Shown piece after piece: positions 1-11,343 of a stretch of DNA of 64,000 bases. Source of the DNA: Hermatobates lingyangjiaoensis (lineage: Eukaryota; Arthropoda; Insecta; Hemiptera; Hermatobatidae); assembly GCA_026182355.1 (NCBI GenBank), contig JAPFBL010000002.1, forward strand, positions 372,001 through 436,000. Direction: 5' to 3'. A program made the position numbers and the translations under genes. The notes beneath the pieces are model-generated. The model had not been told where the DNA came from. It searched no databases and saw only the letters and a list, made by a program, of their open reading frames with translations. Positions within the stretch are counted from its first letter, which is position 1. Each line of letters starts with the position of its first letter.

Positions 1-394
1 AAAACTGGAAAGGAGAATGGAGAATTAGATATGTTTTGAAAGTGCAAAATCACTGACTGTGCAGTAAAATGATTAGTAGAGAGTTGAAATAAATCGTGAT
101 ACATCTAAAGTAAGATTTAATCTAAAAAGGAATATCTATAGCAATTCCATTTTTATTTAAATTATGTTATTAGTTGTAATCAAATTTTAAAATTTAAATG
201 AAATAAAAAAAATGCCATACTTTAGAATAGACTTGGACATCACTTAATGAATAGAAACTGGATCACTTAACTTTAAACTACTTACAGAAAGCTTTGAGAT
301 TATAGTAAGTCCCTATTATCTTCAAAATAACCATTTACATGAACTGATGAAAATGGAATTTATATAAAAAAAAAATAGGAAAATATAGGAAAGG
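1..394. other. AT-rich sequence, no feature seen
   Basis: No ORF of note, repeat or structured motif was recognised here. Confidence 0.5.
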
Positions 395-590
395 AGGTGA
401 GAATGTGAGTTAGTGTCGTGACTAAGCGGGAGGCAGGAAGTGCTCAGGCCTTGAGATAGGCAAGCAGCAAGTGGTCATTAGCATGGCACATTATGTAGCA
501 CAATCAAGAAAACATTGGGGTGACGCTGACCACGCGCAGCACTGACGCCGTGCCCGCTAGCTCTAACTTACTAAGAGTAGCAGTTGAGTT
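395..590. other. GC-richer patch of unknown nature
   Basis: This patch is clearly richer in G and C than its surroundings and has several CpG dinucleotides at 530-560. Short open frames exist on both strands, but none has a convincing splice context. It could be a SINE remnant or a small exon. I cannot assign it. Confidence 0.3.
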
Positions 591-1049
591 AGCTCATGTT
601 CACCAAGGCTTAGCACTAACTAGCTAATTCTAAATTAGCATATGCATACCAAAAATGTCAAAAATAATCCTTAAAGTGTAAACAGATTTATCGTCATTTT
701 ACGTTTATTTAGCTAAATTGGGACGATACAGTAGGAATACCTGAAAAAAATGTAAAATTCGTGCTGATGGACAAGGAACATCAAGGATAGTACATGCATC
801 AAGCATAGAATTCTCAATAATAGGTTAAGCATGGCATGCATTAGAGATTTCAAATTGATTTATTCCAACTGCTTCACGATTTTCTTTTACAACACTTAGA
901 GTTTAATACATTCTTAAAGTTGGATTCTCATAAAATTTTTTAAGCTAATCTAAACAAATCATACAAGTAGAGCAGGTGTATTATCTAAGTAGATTTTCAC
1001 ATTTTTAAGGCTTTCTCCAGCAGTGACCAATGGCTAACTACTTTCATAG
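591..1049. other. AT-rich sequence, no feature seen
   Basis: No gene or repeat recognised. Confidence 0.45.
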
Positions 1050-1256
1050 CATACTTATTTTAGGTATCCATCACATGGAAAGATTTAATATTCTAGTTTT
1101 GCAATTTGGAGACAAAATTTTTTTTTAAATTCACGAAATGAGCCATAATGTTTTTTTTTGACGAATGTTCTCCAAAAACTATAGAACTTATCGCTTATAA
1201 GAGCTACATGTGTTTAATTGCATCAGTATCCATCGAGCGATATTAGTCTAACGTGC
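1050..1256 (+). repeat. Dispersed repeat R1, copy 1
   Basis: About 205 bp that recur at 3548-3756 in the same orientation with roughly 85-90% identity by eye. Both copies share blocks such as 'cacatggaaagatttaatat' and 'gagctacatgtgtttaattg'. No coding potential or terminal structure is visible, so the element class is unknown. Confidence 0.75.
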
Positions 1257-2152
1257 GCCCAAGCTTATAGATTCAATAATATGTCAGTATTTCTACCTTT
1301 TCAGGAATAATTGACCTTTTCATTTTATCAAAGAATTTGAAAGTTTTTTAACTTATATCATTAAATTAACGTATGTTTACTTTACTGTTAGTTCCATAAT
1401 TTATTCAAAACTTCAACTCTCTAAAATTAGAAAACAGATAAAACAGTATTTAAAAGCAGATAATGGATAATAACCTTTAAATGAGAGAATATTTTTCGTA
1501 AACTATATGTCTCACATTTTTTGTCAGACTTTTTGGGTACAATACCAAAATGATCCATCAATCGATTTGACCTGTATATATGTTTTGAATATAAACCCAC
1601 CTACAAATTACATGCTACATCAAATAACAATACTTAAAAAATGGACTTAGAGAACTTCAAAATCTGTGAGTTTGTCAAAATCTCAAAATCAAATTTTTTT
1701 TTATGAATAATACCCTGTTAAACTTATTTAGTTGAAAAGTAAACATCTATCAGCATTGGATTAACCTTTCAAATCAGGGATTTAAAATTGTCTATTTACT
1801 ACAGAATAATTAGATATTTATCGCCCTAAATTCACCGTTCGCACATTGTTTTTCAAAAATTAAAAGGCTACCTATATATCTTAAATGCAGGGTTAACTTC
1901 TGTAAAAACATATCCTACTTTGGAACAATATTAAACACATTTTTAAAAAAATATAGCAAAACTACTGAATGATTAAGTGAATATCTTAGTCATTGAATAT
2001 CAATTCACATTGACCCCCCTATTACAAAATAAATTATTCATTATTTATTCCCTCCATGGTGTTTCATACTGAATAAATGTTAAATAAAACATAACACTAG
2101 AAGAGACTAAAAAGTCTAAAATATAAATGACTTAATAAATTAATATGCGATC
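1257..2152. other. AT-rich sequence, no feature seen
   Basis: No gene or repeat recognised. Confidence 0.45.
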
Positions 2153-2249
2153 AATATATATGTATATATATATACCAATTAGATGAAACGATTCTTCGAA
2201 CTGAATAAACTAGAATTTTTAAAAGAACACATAGAAAATAAATCACTGG

Positions 2250-2298
2250 AACTCACTACTATATTTCGATGTCCTCGTCTTCAGGAAAAGATGTGAAT
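2250..2298 (-). ncRNA. Hammerhead ribozyme motif, family F
   Basis: On the minus strand the core boxes CUGAAGA and GAAA are intact, with stem III palindrome AUAU and A at position 17. Outer stem I forms from UCAC and GUGA, separated from the core by internal loops. Stem II is weak (GA/UC with a 5-nt loop). Confidence 0.7.
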
Positions 2299-2317
2299 CG
2301 CTCCAAAGGATGATAAC

Positions 2318-2367
2318 GACTCACATCTTTTCCTGAAGACGAGGACATCGAAATATAGTAGTGAGTC
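2318..2367 (+). ncRNA. Hammerhead ribozyme motif, family F
   Basis: GACUCAC at 2318-2324 pairs with GUGAGUC at 2361-2367 as a 7-bp outer stem I. CUGAAGA lies at 2333-2339 and GAAA at 2350-2353, followed by the AUAU stem III palindrome. The core is intact; stem II is short. Confidence 0.75.
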
Positions 2368-2403
2368 CAGTGATTTCTTTTCTATGTGTTTTTTTAAAAA
2401 TTC

Positions 2404-2407
<4 letters not shown>

Positions 2408-2460
<53 letters not shown>
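2408..2460. repeat. (TA)n microsatellite
   Basis: About 52 bp of alternating TA separates the family F unit from the family H unit that follows. Confidence 0.95.
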
Positions 2461-2461
<1 letters not shown>

Positions 2462-2515
2462 CATATACATTTCACGATGAATCACAAACACAGAACTAAG
2501 GAACAAACACACTTA

Positions 2516-2553
2516 CTGTCTCTAATTTTCGGTTGAACTGTCATCAGGAGAGT
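2516..2553 (-). ncRNA. Hammerhead motif, family H (left arm, intact core)
   Basis: The minus strand reads CUGAUGA, one C, a short imperfect stem II, GAAA, the AAUU stem III palindrome and A17. The right arm differs at the key G of the first box. Confidence 0.6.
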
Positions 2554-2649
2554 TGAGATAGGGACACCAAACGCACTTGTGAAACGACGGTTGGAGACCC
2601 AACCCGTTTCAGAACCGTCGCTTCACAAGTGCGTTTGGTGTCCCTATCT

Positions 2650-2690
2650 CAACTCTCCTGATAACAGTTCAACCGAAAATTAGAGACAGT
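2650..2690 (+). ncRNA. Hammerhead motif, family H (right arm, G8 lost)
   Basis: The first box reads CUGAUAA, so the G8 equivalent is A. G8 is needed for catalysis in this ribozyme class, so this copy is probably inactive. GAAA and AAUU are kept. Confidence 0.55.
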
Positions 2691-2767
2691 AAGTGTGTTT
2701 GTTCCTTAGTTCTGTGTTTGTGATTCATCATGAAATGTTTGTTGTCCTTTTGGTTCGTTTTCCTGTT

Positions 2768-2769
<2 letters not shown>

Positions 2770-2822
<53 letters not shown>
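2770..2822. repeat. (TA)n microsatellite
   Basis: About 52 bp of TA repeats bound the family H unit on its right side. Confidence 0.95.
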
Positions 2823-2826
<4 letters not shown>

Positions 2827-2882
2827 CAAAATATTTATATATATGTAAATTAATCGTATATATTAAACCAAAATATATATAT

Positions 2883-3211
2883 AGGTTTTGAGATTTTTTG
2901 AGGGTTTAGGTCTGGATATAAAAAAAAACAAAACAAAACAAAACAAAGATACACAGCAGACTTCCCAGGTAAACAAATTTAAATCTCTGGAAATTCTCAT
3001 CAATATAATACAAAATCAGACTGGAATACGTAAATCCATAGATTATCTTTTTTGTTACATATTAGCAAATAATAGGCCTAATGTATTCGTCAGATTTGTG
3101 CTCATTGTATTAATTTTTTAGCCCTGAGAAGGACTTAAATATATGTCGAAACGTTGGCAAAGAAGCGTTTTTTAATATCCAGACCAAAACCCTCAAAAAA
3201 TCACAAAACTT
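2883..3211 (+). mobile_element. PLE-derived unit, HHR family C
   Basis: A 37-bp inverted terminal pair (2883-2920 and 3174-3211) encloses about 250 bp that end in a hammerhead-like motif. The layout matches the family B unit at 38.8-39.2 kb: a short inverted copy of the 3' end at the left and the full ribozyme-bearing end at the right. An open frame inside (2888-3121) resembles nothing I know. Confidence 0.65.
3119..3162 (+). ncRNA. Hammerhead-like motif, family C
   Basis: Stem I pairs GCC with GGC. Stem II is GAC/GUC with a long loop. GAAACGUU gives the ACGU stem III palindrome. The first box reads CUGAGAA rather than CUGANGA, so this copy is degenerate or a variant. Confidence 0.5.
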
Positions 3212-3547
3212 GTGAATGAAGAGCATGATATGTCAAGAAACAAACAGCATGATATATATATATATTGAGTATGAAATATTTTTCAATAAATCTCAAGTAA
3301 AATAAAGCCAATATTTGTTAATGTTTTGTCAGTGACTCTAGACAAGCTCACAAAGTAAATAAATAGCCTAATGATTCATGATTCAAGTTATGATACATTA
3401 CTGGCACTGCAATGTTCGCATAGTAATTGCGCATTTAATATGTAGGTATATACACTGTATAACTAATCATTCTATGTGAGTAAACATTGGAAAATCCAAG
3501 ATTATACTGGTTAGTTTTCAATAAAAATAAGACATGTATGTAAATGG

Positions 3548-3756
3548 CATACTCATTTTAGGTATACATCACATGGAAAGATTTAATATTCTAGTAGTGT
3601 AATTTGGAAATAAACATTTTTTTTAAATTCACGAAATGAACCATAAGGTTCTTTTTTTGATGAATGTTCTCCAAAAACTATAGAACTTATCCCCAATAAG
3701 AGCTACATGTGTTTAATTGCATCAATATCCATCGAACGATATGACTCTAACGTGCA
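3548..3756 (+). repeat. Dispersed repeat R1, copy 2
   Basis: Second copy of the repeat at 1050-1256, same orientation, with scattered substitutions. Confidence 0.75.
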
Positions 3757-4335
3757 TACGTTACCCTACCTTCAAACAATGAAATCATATTTCATTTACT
3801 TTATGAGATAAAAATAAATACATTATATTTCTTGATTGTAATTTTTCAAGTTAATACTTTGGATTTAATGAAATTAAATTGGTAATTGACGGGAAGAATA
3901 TTTCAGAAAACTGTTTAGAGATTTTTTATGAATATATTATTAAAAAAATTATACATTCATTTATTTTTCTGATTCAATGAGATACGTAAATTAATTCTTG
4001 TTGTTTCGGACACATCAAGAATTAACGTATGAATGCACGTTAATTAATTAAGAATTAATTCATTGAATGAAGTTGAAGAAAATAGTTGATTGACGCGTTT
4101 TGATACTAAGACAATTCTCCTCTCATTCAATAAGCACTCAATCAATGAACCAACTTACAATGGGAGAGAGGCAAGAAAAAATAAAAAAATAAATATATAA
4201 ATTAAATATTAAAAATGAATAAAAGACGAATTAAAAAGTAAGTAAAGAAATTCGTTTAACATGAATGAATAAATAATAGTAAAGATAATTCACGATTGAG
4301 GTTTATCCATGGATAGCTTTACCTCCCAGGAGACA
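3757..4335. other. AT-rich sequence, no feature seen
   Basis: Nothing recognised beyond short inverted TTAATTAA-type words near 4030-4060. Confidence 0.45.
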
Positions 4336-4960
4336 GATAGGTGTTAAATCAAAGACTTGTGTCAGGAAAGATAAGCAGGCCATGCCACTTTTTATTTAGC
4401 TGTGTTTCGATATACTTCTGTAGGTTCATTAGAGCAACAATTGTGCTGCGTCTGGGTATAAATCCGTACTACCGGTCTCATAAAACACTTGTTCTAGCAC
4501 CTTTCCTGCAATTGGCAAGAGGTTGATAGGTCAACATTTTGAAACATCATTAATGTTTTTTTCCTTGTTTTGTTAACCAATATGACATTAGACTTTTTCT
4601 AAATCCGATGAAAGCTCCCGGTGCTTAGACCTTTGTATTTCAAAGGTACAGGGTAGTACAGTAGAATAAGACCATTTGCTCCTAGAGTATTTTAGAATTT
4701 AAGCTGCTTATTGCTTTTTTAACATCAGAAGAAATAAAAGAGATGTTATCACTGTATTGCATATTTCTGATAGTCTCTAGTTTTATATGTTGATCAATTG
4801 TTAATTTTGCTCTAGGTTGTCTGCTCGAGTAGTCAAGAGTACACCACTGCAGTTGTTACAGTAAATTATGTTGGCAAAGACATTCTGGAATTCACTGCAC
4901 GACAAATTATTTATTCCTTAATAAAAATCATACACCTTCAAAGTGTAATTCCGACTTAGT
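4336..4960 (-). pseudogene. Non-LTR retrotransposon reverse transcriptase fossil
   Basis: Read on the minus strand across several frameshifts and stops, this gives the N-terminal to middle part of a non-LTR reverse transcriptase. In order: SSDVKKAISSLNSK (about 4680-4750), the RPINLLPIAGKVLE block near 4490-4535, YGFIPRRSTIVALMN near 4425-4468, then a broken LLIF..D.S piece that would lead into the catalytic Asp of motif A. The wording fits the jockey/CR1 part of the LINE tree, where such elements copy RNA at a nicked target. The C-terminal part with motif C is absent. It is an old, dead copy. The family assignment is by motif memory only. Confidence 0.75.
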
Positions 4961-6087
4961 CTTCCGCATTGACTTTTGGTAATAGATATGGATGAGTAGG
5001 GAACTGTCAGGTGTGGCTGAATTAATTTAAGGATTAGAAAAAGGACTTTTGAAATAATATAATAATTGTATACCACATGTTGTGATTATATCTATTACCT
5101 GCAAAGAAAAATAGAATAGAATATGCAACTATAGAATACAATAGAAAAGTATGCAACTCTATTGACCCTCAACGACATAGAAAATACAGGTTTTTAAAAG
5201 AACTCTAAAGCTCTCTCTTTGAAAAACGTAATGTGTTTTTAAATGGGTGTCCAACAATAAAAGCAAACCATATATTAACCATTGATTAATGGTTCAAAGA
5301 GCACTTTATCCTCTAGGATGAATGTTTAACAATATAGCAACCATTCTTTCTAAAATAGTTATAGGGTTGTAGGCAGGTAAGATGGACATGTGATATATAA
5401 AACACATGTCATACATCAAACATAAGAACACTACGACAGTCACTACTTTACCTAATATCTAGTCAAAGAATATAAAGAGCAGAGTATTTTAGAATGTTAT
5501 TAGTGTGCAGTTAGAGCAATGGATATATGGCAGTTAAACAATAAATATGAATAATAAACAAGCATACGACACTGAAGTGGCAGTATTATTCTAATGCTCT
5601 TAATCAATCCCTTATTAAAAAATAATTTCTTTCATCAGATTAACTCAGAGTTAAATTTCATTAAAGGAATTTTAAAAAAATCCAATATTATGATATATAA
5701 CACAAAGATCATCTTTCTACTCGTTGAAATAATATTTATTATATTAATTTTTCTTTGAAAACAATAACAATTATAATTGCAATTAAATATATGAGTTTTT
5801 TTATTAAAATAGTTGTGTCTTTGTTTTCCCATTTCTGTAGAGTAGAGTATCTATCGATACAATATCGAATAAAAATGAATACAATTCATACCAACAAATA
5901 CAAAGTAATCTTTGAATGTATAATTATACTAGTGAATTTGGAAACAATAATTTTTAAGAACTGCTATTAATTTACTGTTCTAAATTTTACCAATCAAAAG
6001 GTGTACAACCAATGAAACATTATCAGATTTTAAGTAATTACAATTAATAGAAAATTTTCTGTTAATAATTATAATTTTTTTACATTT
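4961..6087. other. AT-rich sequence, no feature seen
   Basis: Short ORFs here (for example 5755-5970) have low-complexity composition and no recognisable motif. Confidence 0.45.
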
Positions 6088-6550
6088 TCTGACGTTTTTC
6101 AGACAAAATAGGAATACTTTCAAGTTTTAAATGGGAAATTTTGTCTTAAATTCAATGTAGAAGGAAGTTAGATAAACTATGTAAGAAATCCACTGGCTAT
6201 TGAAACAAAGGCCATGTTCTCCTGTAAGAGATTATCTCGTAAACAAAATCAACACATTCGTTTTTCAAAAATGTTATTACTGCTGTAGTTATCCTAATGG
6301 TATTAAATGCATCAGTGAATTAATATACAAAAATAAGCATATGTATTGATAAGTGAATCAATCAGTTATCAATACATAGAACTACCTCCTGGAATGAAAG
6401 ACTGATATACATATGAATGTTTATTTAAACATCTGAACATCTCCCATTTAAACATTTATACCATGACTAAATGGAGCATTATATATTATATACCCAAGAA
6501 GTTTAATATTATGTTTACTTATTGGAAAGTGAGTGTAGACTAATCAAGAT
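6088..6550 (+). repeat. Dispersed repeat R3, copy 1
   Basis: About 250 bp match 52903-53155 at roughly 80% identity in the same orientation, and shorter shared blocks continue to about 6550 and 53310. Class unknown; no reading frame survives. Confidence 0.7.
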
Positions 6551-6975
6551 TTTTTTTCAATTTCAATACAAATAGTTAGAGGAGTTCATTGAAAAAGAAA
6601 ATCAAGGTGGTTGAATTAAAGATAAGAATTGTGTAACTTCTCCATTTTTCGTTTGTTAGGATATAACTTTAGGAGTTAAAAAAAAATCTACTGGACCAAA
6701 CATTCTAGATAAATCATTTTGGTAAATAATAAGAACAGGTATTTCATATATTATTAGAAAACGAAATATGTGAACACTTAAGAAGATAATAGAGAGTTAT
6801 TAGTTACGTGAACTAGTTGCTTGTGCGTGATAGAGCTTGATACGTCGGAAACTCTGTATGAGAGATGTGCGACTGCAACTAATACTTATCTATTACTATT
6901 CAAATTCCTGTTTGCTCAAACCTTCTTATTTGGCTTTATCAATGAAATGTCACGCAAACATGATCTATATACATA
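6551..6975. other. AT-rich sequence, no feature seen
   Basis: No gene or repeat recognised. Confidence 0.4.
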
Positions 6976-7150
6976 TATATATCAAGATTTCACAATGAAC
7001 ACGTGAATGAACAATCAATGATCAAACCACAATATAGAATGAAAAAAAAAAAGGACTAAGATCTTTCAACCGTAACAAGCGGACTTCGTCAGAGTCAAAA
7101 ACCCACTTCAGTTGTGTTTTTTTACCCCATTTCATATTGTGGTTTCATCA
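6976..7150. mobile_element. PLE-derived unit, HHR family A
   Basis: A minus-strand family A terminal piece (6980-7100), starting at a TA-rich run, is followed by a short plus-strand piece of the same end (about 7118-7150) that runs into another TA run. The right copy has lost its ribozyme, so the inverted pair is incomplete. Confidence 0.7.
7054..7096 (-). ncRNA. Hammerhead ribozyme, family A (best preserved copy)
   Basis: On the minus strand stem I pairs GACU with AGUC. The CUGACGA box is followed by one A, a stem II closed by CCG/CGG with loop CUUGUUA, GAAA, the perfect stem III palindrome AGAUCU and U17. All core positions are present. Confidence 0.75.
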
Positions 7151-7566
7151 TATATATATTAGTAATGACTAAGACAAATAACACCAGAAATCACAAACAT
7201 AACAAAGTTTCACGAGTTTCATTTAACATATGAAACGTTTATTCTGGAATAACCACTTATTCATTCATATAAAATGTTTATAAAACATGTATAAAATCAT
7301 GAATGTTATAACTTTGGTTGAATTTGATGTAATTTTACAATATTACTGTGTTTATAAGTAACAATAAATAATGATTTACATAAAACAGTTGAGATAACGT
7401 AGCAGTAATCGAGTGAGCGGTGGTCATTGATCGATGACACTTTTTAAGAGATGACACTTTATTTTTATTTGTTGATTTATGGTGAGAAATGGTGCGTTGT
7501 TATTCACTCTAAAACACCTTTGAGCGTTTCAGATCAAAAGGACTCAGCTGAAGGATAGTTGTTCTT
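7151..7566. other. AT-rich sequence, no feature seen
   Basis: Nothing recognised. Confidence 0.4.
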
Positions 7567-7770
7567 CTCGAACGAAATAAATATCATAAATATATACACG
7601 CTTAAGCCTTCTTGAATGAACCAATGAATGCTAAATATAAGCAAAAAAATTTGGTTCCACATATGTTTATATTAGAGTAAATACCCTTCGATAAGATAGA
7701 AGTTATATATCCTAAATTCAAATAAACGTACTTTATTTATTTTATTTCCACAACTTCTGAGTATACGATA
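7567..7770 (+). repeat. Dispersed repeat R2, copy 1
   Basis: About 205 bp repeat at 8309-8517 in the same orientation, sharing the block 'aagttatatatcctaaattc' and others. Spacing of about 740 bp would also fit a segmental duplication. No coding. Confidence 0.75.
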
Positions 7771-8308
7771 AAAAAAATGGATAGTTCAGTATGTTTATTA
7801 ACAAGATAGATTTCAATTTTTAATCATCCGCATAAGTTATATTAACTAAACTATTAGTGAAGAAATGATACTTATTGTTATATGAAATAGTTGCATGCTA
7901 TCAATGGTAGGGCAACCTTTTTTTTGATCTTTTCGAAATTTAATCTAGGCCCAAAAAAACCAACTTTATTAGTTATAATAATGTCTTTGACATAAATTAA
8001 CTTCATAGAAGAAGAAAATATACTGAAAAAAATATTCTGAACATCTCTTGAAAAAAAATATTCTTATGAAAGCTATATTATTAATGAAAATTCGTTATAT
8101 ATAAAATTATTAATATTGTGGTACATATTAATACATTAATTATTGTGACAACAAGCGCAACATATCGATATCATTATTAGTATTACTTTACTTATTACTA
8201 ATATATTATTGTTTATTTACTTATTGTTTTAGAAAGTGATTTTTTTCAATAGCACTTGTTTCTTCTATTGCCAGGAGACATATGGTATATTTAAGGCTGT
8301 TGGTAATT

Positions 8309-8517
8309 CTTCTCGAACAAAATAAATAGCATTAAATATATACACGTTTAAACCTTATTGTATGAACCAATGTATGCTAAATATAAGCAAAAAATTTGGT
8401 TCTACATTTTTTGTTATAATTAGAGTAAATGCCCTTCAATAATACAAAAGTTATATATCCTAAATTCAAATAAACGTACTTTCTTTATTTTAATTCTACA
8501 AGTTTGAGTAAACGATA
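8309..8517 (+). repeat. Dispersed repeat R2, copy 2
   Basis: Second copy of the 7567-7770 repeat; roughly 85% identical by eye. Confidence 0.75.
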
Positions 8518-10196
8518 AAAAAGCATATTTTTGTCCGATGTTACATATACAGTAAACTCTACTTGTAAACTGCTACTGTTAAAAACAAAAAATGAGTTTA
8601 GTATAATGAGTCGACGTCAAACAGTAACGAGAAGTAATTCGTGTGGATTAGGTTTTCCCGATGGTAAATAGGAGCCAAGCAATCAAAACTGATGACCGGA
8701 GTGATTAAACTTGTTTGAACCTTCCAGGAAACACTGTTACACTTTCAAGCTTGTTGCATTATTATTATATAATTAATTTTAGAATTTCAAAAAAAAATTA
8801 TTTACATATTGTGTCATTACATTTTTATCAGTTTTAATAATTTATTTTAAATTTAGCCCAAAAAAAAATTTAACCCACTTTTTTAGATGAATACATTTCA
8901 AGGTTCTATAGGTGAATGGTAACCGTCATCTGCTTTACCTACAAGCTGGACTGGTGGCTGAAGATCATTGGTACATAACAGGGCTTCCACTTGTCATAGT
9001 ACTGCACTGAAGACATTTGCTCTGTCATCAGTCGTTTTGTTGAAAGGTAGTAGCTGATCATCGACTTTGTGGAGGCCCGTTCTTGAGACCTGATATCTCG
9101 GTATCTGATCACCTGACAACAACTTAGCTAAAATAATATTGGTTATTTAGCCAAGAAAAGACTTTCTGGAGTCAAACAGCTGACAATGGATACAACCTTG
9201 AATTATTTTATGGTGCAGCAAATCACGGTCAACGTGGCCATGATTGCTTGGGTGCTGACCTGCACAGAATGGTATCTCACTAACACTAGAATTAACAGTT
9301 GTGATGAAAGGATGTAAGCCATTCATTTATCTGACTGTCCAAGGCTGCTCTCCGGTCGAAATAGCACGGCAAATAGTCTGCGCCACTAATAATAAAATAA
9401 ATTATTATTGTTGGTACTACAGAGGTTATTAGAATAATTTAAATTATTATAGACCAACTCTATCGAATGGTTTTTGGGAATACCAAGTGATAGATGGAAA
9501 GTAACAAAAGTTGAAACAACTATGAAAAAAGTAGTTGATGCAGTAAATATACAAAGTAAGATAATATATAGAAATTCAAATTGAAGAAATGCTAGTGAAA
9601 TGAGTTGGAGAGAAGAAAAAAAAAGAAGCATACTTTTCAAATATTAAAAAAAAAACAACCTTTTCTTGAACAAAATATTGCAGAATTTTCAACTGAGGCT
9701 TTGTGCAAATTTTAATAGGTGTGATAATGATTAAGATTACTATAATTTAAGTAATAAGAAAACTGGACAACACGAACAACCAAGTATTGAAGGATTTGAA
9801 TCCACCTATCTCTAGTAGAACCAAGTGGGCAAATTTACTTGTAAACAAACCATCCATTTGGGCTATTCGGTTGTTTAAATCTATATAAATAAAAGAAAGG
9901 TTTTATGTGCAGATTGCTTAGAACTGACTTATTTTAAGATATCTTTACGTTTCATACATTAGAAAACCGAATACACCCTTTTTTACAGACAAATTTTTGT
10001 CTGTCTCTTTGTCCGCAAAAATTTGTTACTAGTAAACTCAGCCACCATTAGACGTATGGATGCAAAATTCAACATAGAAGTGAAATTATGGATTTTTAAG
10101 CTGTCTTTCGTAAACTTCACAGATATGTTTATATTGAAAATATACAGGTAAAGTAAGAGGGTATTGTTTGTTGATTTTAATTTCGTTTGCGTTTAA
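8518..10196. other. AT-rich sequence with a GC-richer patch at 8930-9370
   Basis: The patch at 8930-9370 has higher GC and few stops over short spans, which suggests an old transposon or SINE fragment. I could not match it to a family. The remainder shows nothing. Confidence 0.35.
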
Positions 10197-10881
10197 GCTC
10201 CCAGCAAGAAATAGTTGACAAGGTGTTTCTCGAAGTTCAACATCTGCCATCTATTCAGAATAACTGGCTTTGTGAACGAGAAATTCTCACCCTTTACAAA
10301 TGAGCAGGCAGGAAAAATCAATAAACAAGTGTTTGCACCATATCAAGCTGAGAATAGAACTTACAAGTCCATAGACAGAGTGATTAGTTATGAGGAAACA
10401 GTTTATTATCTAATTAAATTTTTTGACTCCGTGACTCCTCCTGGACTGCCTCCTCATAACTTAAAAATTGAAGTAAAGGCACCAATCATGCTGTTACGAA
10501 ACTTAAGTGAACCAAAAATGTGCAACGGGATACGACTCCGAATTCGTGCTTTGCACAGATACGTCATAGAGGCTGATATCATGACTAGGTATGGTACTGG
10601 GGGAGTCAGTGTTTATACCACGCATACCATTGATACCTAGCAACTGACCCTTTCAATTCAAACGGTTGCAATTTCCCGTCAGCGTCTGTTTCGCATTGAC
10701 AGTAAATAAGTCGTAAGTCCTAACACTGTCTACGGCAGGAATTGAAGTGAGTGAGACTAAGTGTTTCTCACATGGTCAACTGTATGTTGCTTGCTCAAGA
10801 CTCAGAGGTTCCAACGGTCTGTTCTTCCATGCACCAGAAGGACAGACAGTTAATGTGGTGAATACAGAGCCAATTACTTAA
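10197..10881 (+). pseudogene. Helitron helicase, C-terminal fossil
   Basis: Reading through frameshifts gives a continuous run of Helitron Pif1-like helicase blocks: EIVDKVF and NNWLCERE (10197-10290), RTYKSIDRV and PPGLPPHNLK, then IMLLRN, MCNGIRLRI and VIEADI in the open frame 10215-10640, then VFIPRIPLIPSN (about 10608-10645), QFPVSVCFALTVNKS (about 10668-10710), and finally FSHGQLYVACSR and APEGQTVNVVN with a stop at 10879-10881. SHGQLYVACSR is helicase motif VI. At least three frameshifts and an in-frame TGA make it non-functional, and the QGQ after NKS is lost. The Rep endonuclease half is absent. Helitrons move by rolling-circle replication. Confidence 0.88.
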
Positions 10882-11214
10882 CACTGGGATAATAAATATA
10901 TTTTTTCCTATTATATAATTTTTCTAACAATATTTTGAAATACCACGTATCATATCTGAATTTTTGTAAAAGACCCATCAAAGACGGGTACATCTACTAG
11001 TAAATCATAAAATAACACATGAAACAGCTTGTCTGGCAACAACTTTGCTTTCATTTCATATCAGAGTAATGTTTATACTGCGCTAATTAAGTATGAGGTG
11101 TGCATAATTCTATGGCAACACCTATTGATCAAGATACGGACACAAATTCATGGTTCCAACTAGACGTGAGTCTACATAATAAGACAGTAAGTTTAAGATA
11201 ATGTTATGTTAGAG
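10882..11214. other. AT-rich sequence, no feature seen
   Basis: No Helitron 3' hairpin with a CTRR end could be recognised with confidence. Confidence 0.35.
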
Positions 11215-11343
11215 AAATATCCGGGAATGGAGCGAAGCACTGGGAGAAGATCCTTGCCGGGAGTCACGACGGCTCCTACACGATTCAAATGCTTGCCAAC
11301 TTCCAAGACCTGCATTACTTCCTGAATCCCTTCACCACCTAAT
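11215..11343. other. Coding-like segment of unknown origin
   Basis: Both strands are open here. The plus frame starting near 11215 uses mostly C or G at third positions and ends in a TAA at about 11340. It reads KHWEKILAGSHDGSYTIQML in its middle. The minus frame also reads well (GKHLNRVGAVVTPGKDLLPV). The segment could be a terminal exon or a piece of a transposon gene. I do not recognise either product. Confidence 0.35.

Larger units (their letters stand above)
2214..2410. mobile_element. Palindromic PLE-derived unit, HHR family F
   Basis: Two inverted arms of roughly 85 bp (about 2214-2298 and 2322-2408) meet at a short spacer near 2310. Each arm carries a family F hammerhead. The right arm ends in a (TA)n tract. 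The same arm sequence lies in the 3' region of the coding PLE at 30.3-32.2 kb, which identifies the unit as a terminal-repeat derivative of that family. No coding sequence remains. Confidence 0.8.
2467..2738. mobile_element. Palindromic PLE-derived unit, HHR family H
   Basis: Two arms of about 115 bp (2467-2583 and 2622-2738) are inverted copies and nearly identical. The 38-nt centre can itself fold through CGACGGTT and AACCGTCG. Both arms carry a family H hammerhead. (TA)n tracts flank the unit on both sides. No coding sequence is present. Confidence 0.8.

Noticed and set aside
2281..2475. ORF rich in Ile-Tyr
   Set aside because: The Ile-Tyr run is a translated TA microsatellite. The same holds for ORFs at 18470-18778, 27550-27876, 28106-28342, 29187-29493, 30235-30567, 38296-38514, 38590-38811 and 42774-43080.
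4341..4526. Plus-strand ORF of 61 residues
   Set aside because: It overlaps the minus-strand LINE reverse-transcriptase relic, whose conserved blocks explain the sequence better.
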